NCBI GenBank assembly: GCA_027579435.1
Contig: JANBPK010000721.1
Location: 68,155-132,154, forward strand
Length of the DNA: 64,000 nt
Direction of reading: 5' to 3'
Origin: Candolleomyces eurysporus
Taxonomy: Eukaryota; Basidiomycota; Agaricomycetes; Agaricales; Psathyrellaceae
The position numbers were made by a program, and so were the translations under genes. Shown here one piece after another: positions 45,721 through 59,747 of the stretch. The notes beneath the pieces were generated by a model. The model ran no database searches. It was not told where the DNA came from and was given only the letters and a program-made list of their open reading frames with translations. Within the stretch, counting starts at the first letter, position 1. Each line of letters opens with the position of its first letter.

Positions 45721-47617
45721 ATGTCGGATCAAGTTCTATACCATGGAATACCAACAGAACCTGAATTAGGAGAAGAGGCAACCGAGGCTCTCCGGCAGAG
45801 CTCTCATACACAAACTCGGTCGTCAGGGGGTCTAGATTTACTTGAATCCTTTCCAACATCGACATACTTAAAACCGCTCCCACCACTTGCCAATTCGGAC
45901 CTTGGCTTCACCCCAGACACCCTTGTTCCCGAGCTCCCAAGGGTCAGCCCCAGCTGGAATCATTCCAGGCGTCAGCTTCACCAGGGTTCAGAGACTGTGC
46001 CACGCATTGACGCCATACCTACCCACCACGAATCTCCCGCTCCTGACTGGACATCAGGTTCGTTTCATCTCGGTGTGAGTGACTTGGGGTGACAACGTTG
46101 ATTTATTGAATCTTAGAAGAGTTTAGGGCGTACAGCCCATATTCTCGTCAAAACACGGCTGGAGAAAGCCGAAGCGATCCTGAAAGCTCTAGTGCTTGGT
46201 CAACGCCGGTGGTTTTTCTCTCAGTGCCGGACGCCCGTGTACCCATACCAGGAAATGATGGTACACGAACGAGTACTGTTCAACTCCATCTCGCGGAGAA
46301 TGGAGGATCCCTCAATCAAGCGCAACCGTTACACATAGCTGCAGGTCGGGGGTCTGATGACCCGTACTCCGGGGGTTCTCAATCACATCCTGATCCTTCC
46401 TATCATTCCCCGGGCATGCCTGTGCAAAAAGAAGAGCGACACCACCGCATGGCAGCCCGAATCGCATGGTATCTCTATAGCGCAGTTTTCCTCATCGTTC
46501 AGATGGGCCTGCCGGTCTACTACTTCCATCGAGTGGCAGCCATCTTCGAAGATGCTGAACTCACTGTTGAACAGATGAAGAATCTGGTTTGCGAGGATCG
46601 ATTTTCTATGCTGCATTCACAAAGCGAACGCTCACACCCGGCTTACCATCGTTTGACGAGAAACTGGGCTGACTTCATCGATTCGATTCTCCGGGAATGG
46701 AAAACACTAAATCTAGTATCTGTGCTCCTCCTTTCGTGAGTCACGAACGTTGAACCACACCGACTAATTGGCTGATGAATTGGTTCGCTGTATTAGTGCC
46801 ATTGTAGCCACTCTCCAAATCGAAGCAGCGTTCTCAGATCCTGTAGTGCATTTCGCCGCTCTTTATTCCTTGGTTTGCGCTCTGTTAAGCCTCGTTTTTG
46901 GGTGCTTGTACATCCTGCGGTTTAACACAATGCGCGCGCCTCACAAGGTGGCAGAATGGGCACAGGTACGCCATCATTTTATTGTTACACATCATCTCAT
47001 AATTCTGTGTAGAAAACCCAGAACAAAGGGCTGTCACTCAGGTCTTTGATCTGGAATGTTTGGCTCATGCTGGCTTTACCCGCCATTTGGCTTATATGGT
47101 GAGCCTTATTTTTCTCTGACCCCTGGGTTTATTTCAACGCCTTCAAACCCCTTCCTGTGTCAGGTCTCTCCTTTTCTACATCACTTGCATTATGGTCTTA
47201 ATCTGGAGCGTGAAGATCAGGGGCTCCCCTGCTGAATTCAACCGGCCGGTCGCATACGCTGCTCGTGTCGTGATTAGCCTGATCCTAACTGCTGGCTTCG
47301 CTTACCTTGTCATGGCGGTTCGCGAGTTCATCGAACTCAGCAAGGACTCTAAATTCAAGGAGTATTTCGACAAGTGGGTGGCTCGGAAATCTTCATCCTC
47401 ATTGCACACCAACGGACCTGCGTCCAACTTGAACCTGGACCACGGCCGACAAGATATGACCACAGTGTCGACTGGCATGCCCCAGTGCGGGCATGCACAA
47501 GAAGCATCTCCAAACGATCGTCCTCTTCCAGACACCCCAAATGCTAACGCTGTTGAGAACCCGTCTGAAGTAGCCAAACGACAAGATCTCACGGAAGAGG
47601 ACCTTTCTCGAGAGTAG
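45721..47617 (+). CDS. agaricomycete membrane protein, tandem copy 2
   Basis: Full-length member of the family. Exons: 45721-46057, 46117-46735, 46797-46965, 47013-47097, 47164-47617. The N-terminal cytosolic part starts MSDQVLYHGIPTEPE and is Ser/Pro-rich. Segments: IAWYLYSAVFLIVQMGLPVY, YFHRVAAIFEDAELTVEQMK, then IDSILREWKTLNLVSVLLL, VVHFAALYSLVCALLSLVFG, LYILRFNTMRAPHKVAEW, GLSLRSLIWNVWLMLALPAI, SLLFYITCIMVLIWSVKI and ARVVISLILTAGFAYLVMAV. The acceptor chosen for exon 2 gives EEFRAYSPY, matching DEFRAHGPY in copy 3. The C-terminal tail is hydrophilic and stops at TAG 47615-47617. This domain ('EWKTLNLVS', 'SLxxGCLYILRF') is common and expanded in Agaricomycetes; its function is unknown. 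A decayed NADAR region follows. Confidence 0.85.
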
Positions 47618-47702
47618 ACGCGTCATGAACAGGATGTGCACGACAAACCACAGACAGATGGACTCACCAAACATCAGGCCATGGACTCTCCCGCGCTTAT
47701 GA

Positions 47703-48089
47703 TTGACCTCTCGCTTCGCAATTGATTGGACACCTCACAATATCTTGTGTATTGCATACATCGACGTCGACCCTCCTACTGAGCAGATCAGAACTTACGA
47801 CTACATTCGCAGCATACTGGCTCCCTCTTCACACCACGAGCGACATCCCGGGGGCGACCCATCCGGACAGTTCTTGATAAAGATGGAGGAAGCCCTAATA
47901 TCAGCTTTCGAACAGGATGACCATCTCAGGAAGATTCTGGAGCATACTGGTACTCGTTCACTCTTCTATTTGAATCCCATGGATGCCATTTGGAACGGAT
48001 GAAACTGGTTGCAACGGATATGGGTGCCGTCTGATGCGAATCATGCGGAAGCTGGAGGAAACCTCAGCATAGATGTAGAGCTCCTGTTT
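47703..48089 (+). pseudogene. decayed NADAR domain downstream of membrane copy 2
   Basis: An open frame contains FLIKMEEALISAFEQDDHLR and KILEHTGTRSLFYLNPMDAI, closely matching the C-terminal half of the NADAR domain at 44340-44470. The frame stops at about 48002 after AIWNG, where the segment equivalent to GIRENG is shortened and frameshifted. The homologous end, ETGCNGYGCRLMRIMRKL, continues in another frame to TAG near 48089. The first NADAR strands are missing. Relative to the fusion gene, this copy has been separated from its membrane part by stop codons. Confidence 0.75.
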
Positions 48090-48671
48090 GAATGGTGCCT
48101 TGCAATACGTACCATTTCAAAGTCCAAGCAATTTGTTAGACTTGAATCAGTCCCGCCGCTGAACAAGCTATAAATAAAAGCACGAATTGATCGGCGTTCC
48201 GACAGTCCGTGACGATGAACAAGGATTACTTTCACTGGTCTGCCTCGGGAGGCGAACACCGTCGAGGACAGATGTCGTCCCAATGATTCATTATCATGGT
48301 AACGGTGGGGTATAGTCCTCGAACTCCAAGTGGCCCTTCGACGAATTGGGGGTGCCTTGTAAGCAAAATGACCGTGACATTCCATCTCCCGATGCAGCCT
48401 AGTAGTATGCTCATTTGGGTTCAATCTGGACTACGATGACAGTTGGGAGCGCAATTTGGTCCCCTTGTTGCGGGCGGCAATCTGCCATATGCCAATGGTG
48501 CGAAAGCTTGCTCACTGTCATTGCCGTTGGTTTCGTTCCCCTGGATTCCTGATGGCTTATAGCCCTCTAACTGAAAATGTTGATCTCAATCCGGCCTTGG
48601 GCTTATAGGTGAGTCCTGCATCGAAACCCCCCCCATTAACGCTAATCACCCTCACGATTAGACCCAGTGGC
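48090..48671. other. intergenic between membrane copies 2 and 3
   Basis: Promoter region of copy 3, partly similar to the region upstream of copy 2. No gene recognised. Confidence 0.5.
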
Positions 48672-50640
48672 ATGTCTATTCAAGCTACATACCATGGGAT
48701 ACCACCAACGCCTGAAGGAGCGGAAGAGGCTGCTGAGGCTTCCCGGCAGAGCCCTCACTCACAAACTCAGCCATCAGGGAACTTACTACTCTCTTCGACA
48801 TCCTCGAGCTTGGGAGACCTTGGTCTTCCGGTACTCAGAACCCGATCCTCGGACCTGACTGACCACACCCCAGCTACTCTTGTTGGCGAGCTTCCATTGC
48901 CTAGTCCCAACTGGAATCACCACCAATATGTGCCTGGCCAGTGTGCATGCAATGCCATCACACCCATCTACCACGGCTCACCTACTCCTCACTGGACACT
49001 AGGTCGGTTTTAGTGTGGTGACATTGGAATAACAATAGTTGACGAGTAAAACCCAGATGAATTCAGGGCGCATGGCCCATACGGTCACCAAAGTCCACGG
49101 CGGCGTTGGACAGTAGGAGAGAGCGCAGGCAACCCGGAAATTTCTGGTGCTTGGTCTACACCAGTGATTCTCTTCTCAGTACCGCATACCCCTCCGACCG
49201 CACCAGGAAATGGAGAATCCCTCAATCAAGCGCAACAACCAACCACAACCTCAAGTCAGAGAACTGACGAACCTTATTGCGGGAGGGACACGCCTGCACC
49301 AACGGAAGAGGAAGATCACGTTCAAATAACTTGGTATCTGTACAGTGCAATTTTCCTCGCATTCCAGATGGGGTTGCCTATCTATTATTTTCATCGAGTG
49401 GCGGCTATATTTGAAGACACTGACTTCACCATCGATCAGATGAAGCACCTGGTCTGTGAGGATCGATATTCCATGTTGCTTCCACAGAGCGCGCACTCAA
49501 GCTGGCTAAGCGCGCGCTCATACCCAGCTTACAATCGTTTGACGAAAAACTGGGAGGACTTCATTGACTCTATATTGCGAGAATGGAAGACCCTGAACCT
49601 AGTATCTGTACTTCTTCTTACGTGAGTCACGAACTTTAAACTACTAGAGCGGAGTGACTGACATTCCGTACTGGCCGTCTCAGAGCCATCGTGGCCACTC
49701 TTCAAATTACAGAAGCTTTTTCAGACCCTGCGGTTCATTTTGTCGCGCTCTATTCCTTGGTTTGCTCTCTTTTAAGCCTCATTTTTGGGTGCTTGTACAT
49801 CCTGCGGTTTAATACAATGCGTGCACCCCACAAAGCGATACAATGGGCACAGGTACTCCGTCCTTCTCTTCCCCATGTTACGTATCATCTAAAAATCCTA
49901 TGCGTCTGCACAGGAAACCCAGGCAAAGGGTCTGACGCTCAAGTCCCTGGTCTGGAATGCTTGGCTCATGCTAGCCTTGCCCGCAATCTGGCTCGTGTGG
50001 TCAGTCCTTTCTTACGAACAGCGACAAGATTTCTAAAGCTTCTTCCCTTATCAGGTCTCTCCTTTTCTACATCATCTGCATCATGATATTCGTCTGGCGC
50101 GTGAGGATCGAAAACTCACCTGGCCACTTTGACCAGGGAATCACGGCTGCCGCTCGAGTCGGTATTAGCCTGATCCTTGCTGCTGGCCTCGCCTACCTCG
50201 TCCTTGCAGTCCGAAAATTCGTCAAATTCAGCGAAAACCACAGCTTCAAGACGTATTTCAACACGTGGATGACCCTGAAACAAAAATCAGCTTCTTCGTC
50301 CTGGGTTGTCATCGAGTCATCGGATCCAATACTTCCCAAGGCGCCTGCATCGCACCAGTACCCACAGGACACAATGAAATCATCGACCGGCGTGTCCCAG
50401 CCTGGCCATGGGCAGGGAGCGCCTCATCCTTCCCAATCCGATCCAAACGCCAACGGTGGTGGAAACCTGTCAAACAACGTCAGATGGGGAGCTCCCCAGT
50501 ACCAGAGCCCTCCTCGAGCGCGGACGGGTCGTGAACAGTCAGATGGGCCCGCGCGAATATCAGTGGCTCAGTCCATGGGCGCTTCAATACCTAGTATCGA
50601 CCTTGAGCTTGACGACCTAAATCCATCGGACATCAGATAA
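48672..50640 (+). CDS. agaricomycete membrane protein, tandem copy 3
   Basis: Close paralogue of copy 2. Exons: 48672-49002, 49057-49621, 49684-49852, 49914-49999, 50055-50640, at the same positions and phases as in copy 2. It starts MSIQATYHGIPPTPEGAEE. Membrane segments include ITWYLYSAIFLAFQMGLPIY, FVALYSLVCSLLSLIFGCLY, SLVWNAWLMLALPAIWLVW, SLLFYIICIMIFVWRVRI and VGISLILAAGLAYLVLAVRK. Conserved REWKTLNLVSVLLLT and YILRFNTMRAPHKAIQWAQ are present. The C-terminal tail (about 160 residues) is hydrophilic and ends in LELDDLNPSDIR before TAA at 50638-50640. There is no NADAR-like sequence after this copy. Convergent with P5C dehydrogenase. Confidence 0.86.
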
Positions 50641-50820
50641 TTTCTTGTATCACATACTACGGGCTCCATTCTACTAGCACGAAATCGCCCGATTACCTTT
50701 CCATTTATTTATGACTCAACGTTGCCCTCGCTGGACCTGAACATTGAGCTCGAACAGTCTATCAGACATCTGATAATTTTTGGTGTATTGCATACTTTCT
50801 CTATTCTACTGCTACAACTT
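50595..50820 (+). repeat. imperfect direct repeat over the 3' end of copy 3
   Basis: The end of copy 3 and its early 3' region (about 50595-50680: CATCAGATAATTTCTTGTAT, CCATTCTACTAGCAC) recurs in diverged form at about 50735-50815 (CATCTGATAATTTTTGGTGT, CTATTCTACTGCTAC). The second half also resembles a spot after copy 2 (near 47740, TTGTGTATTGCATAC). Confidence 0.6.
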
Positions 50821-50887
50821 TGCTTGATTATTTTGTATCTGTCCATTTCTCAGATTGAGTCCCCGAGGTCGAGGTTCATGAATCAAA

Positions 50888-53081
<2,194 letters not shown>

Positions 53082-53930
53082 GGTGCTGGTGGTGGTACGA
53101 TGGCAAGATAGAGTTAGGATACAGCCACCTGTCTAGGTATATATCGGGGCGGGATCCAAGAAGCTCTGACCATGCATGGTTCGGCTATGAGGAGCGGAAG
53201 GATCTCGAACCCCATCTTGACTCGCCATATTTATCCATGATCAATAAATAGGCGTTAAATAGGGGCGTCAGCACTGAGTTCCTCTTCAGGCTTGTAGACA
53301 CTTGGTAGACACCCTCTTTTTATCTTCATTAATGCGGTGGGTTCATCGCGTTTCAGGGTAAGGAAGCTCTGTGTAGAATATGAGAGTATGCAGTTTTTGA
53401 GGCCTTCCACGCTCATTTGCGTCCAGCTGCTGGTCACCTTTGAGCAAATCGGGGTAAAAGGAAATGCTGGGGACCTCTATCGATCCACCAGAAGAACACC
53501 CTCTGCAGTGCACTGGGATGGTCATCAGCGTCGAAAATGTCTTGTGGGGTGCGGGAGCGGAGGATCTCTCGGAAAGGCAGAATCATTCCCGTCTCGCTTA
53601 CTAGGGCTGCGCTGGACTGGAGTTAACAGTGTCGGACAGCGTTGGGACTCGGACTTGCATCGTGCCGGAGACCGCGCAAGAAGAAAGGTCGGAAACAGGT
53701 ACTAGTGCCCAGAACACCCAATCTCCACCCCGACGCTACTGACTTCGTTTGGTTGTTGGGTATATTATAACTTCCTATTAATAAGTCCACCATTAGATAC
53801 ATATACTAGTGAAAATAAGGTGAAGCAGCATCTATTTACGCAGAGCCCGATAGTCCGACAGTGCAATAATTTATCCCGTTGTCAATCCTCGGCATTCATA
53901 TCGTCGATGGTAAGGAATCAATGGCCTCCT
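53082..53930. other. intergenic, promoter of P5C dehydrogenase
   Basis: 850 bp, including AT-rich DNA near 53755-53830. Short ORFs only; none shows a domain. Confidence 0.5.
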
Positions 53931-54767
53931 TCAAATCCGCAAGAATCTTCCATGACTCCAACACACTNCCCCGGACACCTCGCGCACCCGCTCTTCCTCG
54001 CCGCAGCATACAAAAAAATCCATCCCGAAAACGACGTCCGTCGTTGGCCTAGCTTGAATTTCCTCCTTCGCCTTCTTCTCCCACTCGATCCACCACTTCG
54101 GCGGACCATTCGCCGTAAACACCGATCCGTTGCACTGCATGCACTTCACTGCTCCGTCCTCGCACGAGTCAACTTTCCTGATGAATTCCAGCGCAGCCTC
54201 CGACCTCTTCTTATGCAACACCAACAGCTTATGATAATCATATGCGGCCATGCGCTTAAGCTCCTCCACCGCCACCCCTTCCAGATCCAACAGATCCGTG
54301 CTTAGCGTATACCGCGACGCGATCTTGGCCTCCTCCACCAGGTCATGCTGGCACGCGATCGAGTACACCTTGACAGGAGACGCCTGTAGGAATGTTGGCG
54401 AAAGCAAGAACGTCCGAAGGGTCGAAACTACTGCTTCGAATTCGTATTTAATTGCTGCCGCCAATACCTGGTTGAGGTCGTCCAGCGACGTGATGATGGG
54501 ATCTGGAACAGGGTAGACGAAGCGTAGCAACGGCTCTAGGACTTCTCGGGTTTCCGACACCGGGATAATAGGAATTTTTTGTGATTCGTCGGTGCTTGTT
54601 GAAGGGGCCTGCGGTAGGCTGAACATGTCCTGGAAGAAGGGGGATGCAATGGTGAGGATGCTCCTGTGGACTCGAAAGTGCGCTGGCGACTTTGGTTCGC
54701 TGGACAACAGAACGACATCAGCATCTGGAGAGTCAAAGTCATAGCTTGCAGTAGGGGGACAGGACAT
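53931..54767 (-). CDS. BTB/POZ domain protein
   Basis: About 278 residues in one exon. The start at 54767 (MSCPPTASYDFDSPDADVVL) has a CACCATG context; an in-frame ATG at 54836 would add a hydrophobic 23-residue extension. The BTB fold is clear: ADVVLLSSEPKSPAHFRVHR, SILTIASPFFQDMFSLPQ, ILEPLLRFVYPVPDP-like sequence and LNQVLAAAIKYEFEAVVSTL. A BACK-like helical region with VYSIACQHDLVEEAKIASRY follows, then a Cys pair (CMQCNGSVF) and a Trp-rich piece. This is the standard agaricomycete single-BTB family, presumed adaptors or scaffolds of unknown partners. An N at 53968 in a C-run leaves the last residues uncertain. Confidence 0.85.
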   Translation of the reverse strand: MSCPPTASYDFDSPDADVVLLSSEPKSPAHFRVHRSILTIASPFFQDMFSLPQAPSTSTDESQKIPIIPVSETREVLEPLLRFVYPVPDPIITSLDDLNQVLAAAIKYEFEAVVSTLRTFLLSPTFLQASPVKVYSIACQHDLVEEAKIASRYTLSTDLLDLEGVAVEELKRMAAYDYHKLLVLHKKRSEAALEFIRKVDSCEDGAVKCMQCNGSVFTANGPPKWWIEWEKKAKEEIQARPTTDVVFGMDFFVCCGEEERVREVSGXVCWSHGRFLRI

Positions 54768-55129
54768 GGTGAGGATGTACGCTAAGGTTGCGGTCAGGAC
54801 GGAAGCAGAGCTTGCTGGGGGGTGAAACAAATCCATTGCTGGCTGACATCAACGTCTTATAAGGCCGGGCTGGTGTACACCGCAAGGATCGACTGTATAT
54901 AATCAGGTGAGAAATGTAACACCCACTGATAAATACAACGCAGGCTCGGAACTGTTGCGAAACAGTATAGCAATCCGTAAAGGGTAAGCGACAGCTGTCA
55001 CCGTCGCCAGAGGCGGACGTTTTCATCGACGTCTGATTGGCAGCCACGTTAGGCAAGCGCAAAGCGCAAAGCAAAAGAGACTCAACAGCACTCATCCCCT
55101 CCGTCCGCCCTTCGAACCTCCGCATGACG

Positions 55130-56723
55130 TCAATACCGTCCTCCTCTGCTGGAGTACCGTTCCCTGCTCCTGCTTCGCCTCCTCTCCCGGTCCCGATTCC
55201 TGTCATAATCCTTGGAACGGCTGGATGATTCAGGGGAACGAGATCTAGACCGTTTACGGCGCGCTGGTTCTCGGTCTCTGCTGCGGCTACGTTTCCTCGA
55301 GCCATGGCGCTCCGAGCGGTCGGAGACATCGAATACCATGCCATAATCGCCCCCCTTGGATGACCGCCCAGAGTGATTGTCGCTGCGATATCTTCGGGTC
55401 TGCTCCAAATCTTCGCGGCCTCCAAAACCGCCTTTTTGATACCGGTTGGGCTTGACGATATCGTTGGACCAGCCCCTATTCGTCTTGGCCACCGATTGAG
55501 AGCTAAGGAAAAGTCGATAAGGAAAATGCACGAGAACAACGGATGCGGAGGACCTACAAATCTACCCATATACGCCGATCATCGACTAGAACATTCTGCA
55601 TCTTGAAATAGGCCTAGTGCGGGGAGCCAAAATGTCAGAACAAGAAGGTTCATCAGGGCACGAGGAACAAAAGATCCAACGGACCTGTTCAGCTTCCTCT
55701 CTTTTATCAAACTCAATAAAAGCATATTGCAAGGAATCGCCCGTTTTCTTGTCTCTTACGACATGACAACTCATGATGGTTCCGAACCGAGAGAAGATAA
55801 GCTCCAAGTCCTCGTCGCGTGTTACTGGATTGAGCTTGCAGACGAAGAGGACGTTTTCTGGTGGTCGGACGTTGGCGAAGGGGAGGTCTCCGACCATTTC
55901 GAGCGTCAAGGCGGACGCAGCCGCAGCTTTCTCCCTGCGAATCCTCTCTTCGTCTTCTTCAGGCAGGGTGGCGAGGGGGTCTTCATCCTCGGCAATCCGC
56001 GTCGAATTGTCAGGAGGACGTGTTGGTGACGAAGGGGGAACGTTCAGTCCAGGAGGGTCGGGGAATGGGTCATCTGAAAGATCAAAATATTCCTCCATTC
56101 AGCTGGCAGTCCACGCTGAAGAAACGAAAGTGACGCACCGAGCACAATAACATGCCGTATTCTGATATCTTTGAAAGGCCTGCTGTCCTGATCCACAAAA
56201 ACTTCATTCAACGTGTCCAACGTATCCAGTCCCTCAACAACATGTCCGAACACCGCGTGCTTGCCGTCCAGGTAGTCGATGTTGTCACCTAGCGTGATGA
56301 AGAATTGACTTCCACATCCGCCCTTGTTGCCTTCCAAAGATGGGGCAACGGCCATCGATACCGTCCCCTTTTGATTGTGTTTGAGCTTGGGGTTGATTTC
56401 GGGTGGGAAGTATCGTGGAACGCGTATGCCGTTGGGCGATTGGGATGCCAGGTACGACCATACCGACTCCCCGCCTGTTCCAGTCGCCGTGGGATCGCCT
56501 GCTTGGGCTAGGAAGTCTCTTGATACTGACAAAGGGAGCACCGAAAGTCAGCTTGACGTAGAAATTTTTAGACTTGAATGTCGTACGCACCATTGAAGAA
56601 AGCATTAAGATTATAGTAGTACACTTTACAGAGTTTCAAGAAGTTCTCGCATGTCTTTGGACAGGCTTCAGTCTCTAGATCAATGACAATATCTCCGATA
56701 GAGGTTTCGAAGAGTACAGACAT
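55130..56723 (-). CDS. PPIL4: peptidyl-prolyl isomerase-like 4 (cyclophilin with RRM)
   Basis: Nuclear cyclophilin of the PPIL4/Cyp6 family. The cyclophilin domain starts at residue 1 ([34 protein letters not shown]) and continues with [59 protein letters not shown] and [20 protein letters not shown] Pro/acidic linker ([18 protein letters not shown]) leads to an [43 protein letters not shown] and [19 protein letters not shown]. The C-terminus is an Arg/Ser-rich tail with [19 protein letters not shown] and ends RGGRY. About five exons. The order and RS tail are diagnostic. Family members associate with spliceosomes and the transcription machinery. Confidence 0.93.
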
Positions 56724-58285
56724 GCCTACCCTTCGTGGACGTCCTCTAGGGACAGTTTGTTGGGTAGGGGAGACGGTGTGGTCCTTGGATATGACGACGA
56801 TGCGGGTGTGAACCGCCAACACGTGAGGTCGGATATTGCCGATTATACAAGCGGAGATCAAAGTCTGCCGGGTACCGGCACCGCACTGGCGCTAATGATC
56901 CACAAAGCGCCCATCGTCCTCACAAAAAGGATGGGGGAAGTGTGGGATGGCCTCACCGTCCCGGACGGGACTCAGGGAGAACGTTTATGGAGGGCAATTC
57001 ACTTCGGCTATCGGTTCAATGCCCGAGGCCTCATGCATTCCACGTTGCGATGTTTTAGCCATATTCCTGGGCCCTGTGCCACTATTTCTATTGGCTAGCG
57101 GCAGGGGGACTCGGGCACGCTGCGTATCCACTACCGTCTTCCTACACTTTTATCCTCTTGAGAGCCAAAGGCCATCAAGGGCTCCCGACTTACCCGGATG
57201 TAAGCAATCGTCCCTGTCCACCGATCGAATTCCGTAGGGCAATTTAAACCATAACGGACTCTGACCCCAGCTCAGCGGCCAGGCTAGCCTAGCTCTTCAG
57301 CATAGTCACCTTGGAGATTCTACCTACGTGGTGCAGCTGATGACTGTGAAACACTGGTAACCTCACCCCGAGGATTGTCCTTGAAAAATACCTGTATTAT
57401 CGTCCGAGAAATATCAGCCCCAAAATCCAACACCACTGTGGCCCGTTATCGATGCTATACTACAGCATTCCTACCCAGTCAGCAGAAATGAGCAAAAGAT
57501 ACGCCTCTGATATTCGAGAACGTCATCCCAGATAGAAAATCCCCACAATTGAATTGCAGAGCATTCTTCTACTTCAGCCGAGTGCCATAACTGACAAGGA
57601 AGCAGGTCACCCGACGGGAGAGTTACATACAGCAGCTACATACTGCACCATCCCAGCAGTGTTTGTATACACATGTCATGATATCACCTCGTCAGCATGA
57701 TGAGAAAAGGGAATGTTTCGAAGCCTGGTATGGAGTGACCTCCCTGGCGGGCCTTGGCGGCCGCAGGTCCCGGTTATCCGTGGCAAGACGGCTGGGTCGC
57801 GGCGTTATTGAGGTTCCTTCTGTGCGCCTCTGTGGGAGAAGGGAAGCTCAATTGGTTCTAATTGTCGGCCCCCTACTGGCCAAAGCGCAGTGGTTCCAAC
57901 ATTCGCAAGAGAGACGATAACGACTAGAGTATGGTTGAGAACGGAGCGTTGAGCGAATGCCGAGGACATTATGCGAGCCGATTGGAGATATGAGGCTAGG
58001 ATGTCAAGATGTTGCCCCCGCGCTTGCGCGACGGACGCGGGTGCACGGTTGTTGGGCCAGCATCAGCGGAATGGAACAAAACGCACTGCGAAGTCATCCA
58101 AGCTTGACACCTGAGCACTTGCAAGACGGTAGTTGGGGTTCAGAGCTCTGTCTATTAAGGGTAGTAATACAACGGACACAGCAAATAGATGGGCAGGCGA
58201 CCGTTGAAAGGAAGCTAAGAATGCAGAGGGAGAAGGCACTAGGGAGTATAAACCAAAGGGACGAAGTTCAATAATGATATGGAAA
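56724..58285. other. 1.56 kb without a recognised gene
   Basis: Promoter side of PPIL4, then a long stretch before the cytochrome b5 stop codon. Open frames near 56757-57098 and 57663-57920 have no domain or intron support. A noncoding RNA or a transposon remnant cannot be excluded. Confidence 0.5.
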
Positions 58286-58989
58286 TCAGAAAGAACCTGT
58301 GGAGTAGAATCTCCAGGCAAAGTAGGCACCCAGAGCACCGAGAGGGAAGAAGTACATGAGACTAAAAGGTGACGGGAACGTTAGGTTGGACCAGCGAGCA
58401 CTGTAGGTAGAAACGCACTTTGAACCCTGCTCAACGGCATTTGATGCCCTGTTCGCCTGTGCTGCTGCAGCACCCGACTTCAGCTTCAATTCCTGTAAGG
58501 GTAGAGGGGTAAATGAATGAAGGGTGGAGATGAGCTGGCGCCACGTACGCTGTTCTGCTCGAACTCGCCAACGAGCATATCGGGGAGAAGGGCACGCGCC
58601 TCGTCAGAGTGTCCGACATCTTCAAAGGCTTCCGTTGCGTCCTGGCCTAGAATCGAGGTTTAGACTGGGTGACCGGGTTTCGGGAATGGGTTCTAGTGGT
58701 ACGTACCACCCTCGGCAAGGATGACCTCGTCTCCTCCTGGGTGCTGTAAATTGGTTGAGCACAGAGTGCCTCATGGAGGTAAAAGCAGCGCCAACCTCGT
58801 CAAGGAACTTGGTAACGTCGTACACTGAAAGATGGAGTGTCAGTACATGTGTGTCACGGGTGTGATAGAGTGCCGCATGATGCCATGGATGCTGGCTCAC
58901 TCACCGTTGCCGTTAATGAGGACGTAGAAGCTGTCACGGCCCTTGTGGGCGCGGAGCTCTTCGAGGGTGACGATTTTCTTGTCGGACAT
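58286..58989 (-). CDS. CYB5: cytochrome b5, tail-anchored
   Basis: Small haem protein (about 130 residues) that passes electrons to ER desaturases, hydroxylases and P450 systems. The start at 58989 gives MSDKKIVTLEELRAHKGRDS. After a first intron the frame continues VYDVTKFLDE, then HPGGDEVILAEG with the first haem-ligand His, GQDATEAFEDVGHSDEARAL with the second, and LLPDMLVGEFEQNS. Exon 5 (ELKLKSGAAAAQANRAS) is a linker. The last exon is a hydrophobic tail, LMYFFPLGALGAYFAWRFY, followed by STGSF and TGA at 58286-58288, as expected for a tail-anchored ER protein. Six exons, all joined in phase. Confidence 0.93.
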
Positions 58990-59747
58990 GGTGGAGGGTG
59001 GAAGAGTGAGAGGTGAACGGGGAAGACGAAGGGACCGGGGAGTAGTTAAAGTGCCAAGGGCAATTCGATCACGAATGGCTTGATTTCTATTCGCCACCCT
59101 TTTTAAAAAATGATATTTCCCACGTGTTTTTTCAACTCTGAGTACGACTCTGGGTTGCGGCAGGCCAGCAAGCGAGGGCAGAGATCGTCGTCGAAGGCTG
59201 CAAGGAGCATTCTAGGGGCGATCTAGGGCGTCCAATCCGACCTGGTGCTACGGAATTCCCAGCGGGGCCAGTGTAGAACATCAAATAGTGTATGATTGAG
59301 ATCTACTTCAGTACATGGGCCGTAATACTATAGATTTGCGCTCGGCTTAGTACTCGAATGGCCAAGGATGTCGCAAAACAGATTGCTAGACATTCAAGCG
59401 TGGACCAGGCGCCAGTGCATCTGCCACTGCACTAATTGGAAACGAACGGATGTAAGGACCACTGTTTCCAGGCAAAGAGTACGTGGGGGATAGAGAAACG
59501 AATCACACAGAAAACGAAGGGAAAAACAGACGTCCTTGTTCCAACATAGAGTACAACGACAACGAGCAGAAAAAATATTTTTTCGCTATTTATATCATCA
59601 GATCAAGCAAACAGTGGCAAACAACGACAGCCATTGATCGTGGCAAATTGGCCGTGGTCATTGTCTGCTTTCTACCCTCACCACCGTTCTCGACGCCCCC
59701 GGGCGCTCTTTGCCCTTCTTTCTTTCTCTGCTTTGTCCAGGAAACCT
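58990..59747. promoter_or_regulatory. divergent intergenic region, CYB5 / nucleoporin
   Basis: 758 bp between two divergent start codons, holding both promoters. The region before the nucleoporin ATG is pyrimidine-rich (TTCTTTCTTTCTCTG). A T-run lies at about 59099-59108. Confidence 0.5.

Noticed and set aside
56724..58285. Hidden gene in the 1.56-kb gap
   Set aside because: ORFs are short, without intron-joined extension or family motif. Left as intergenic.
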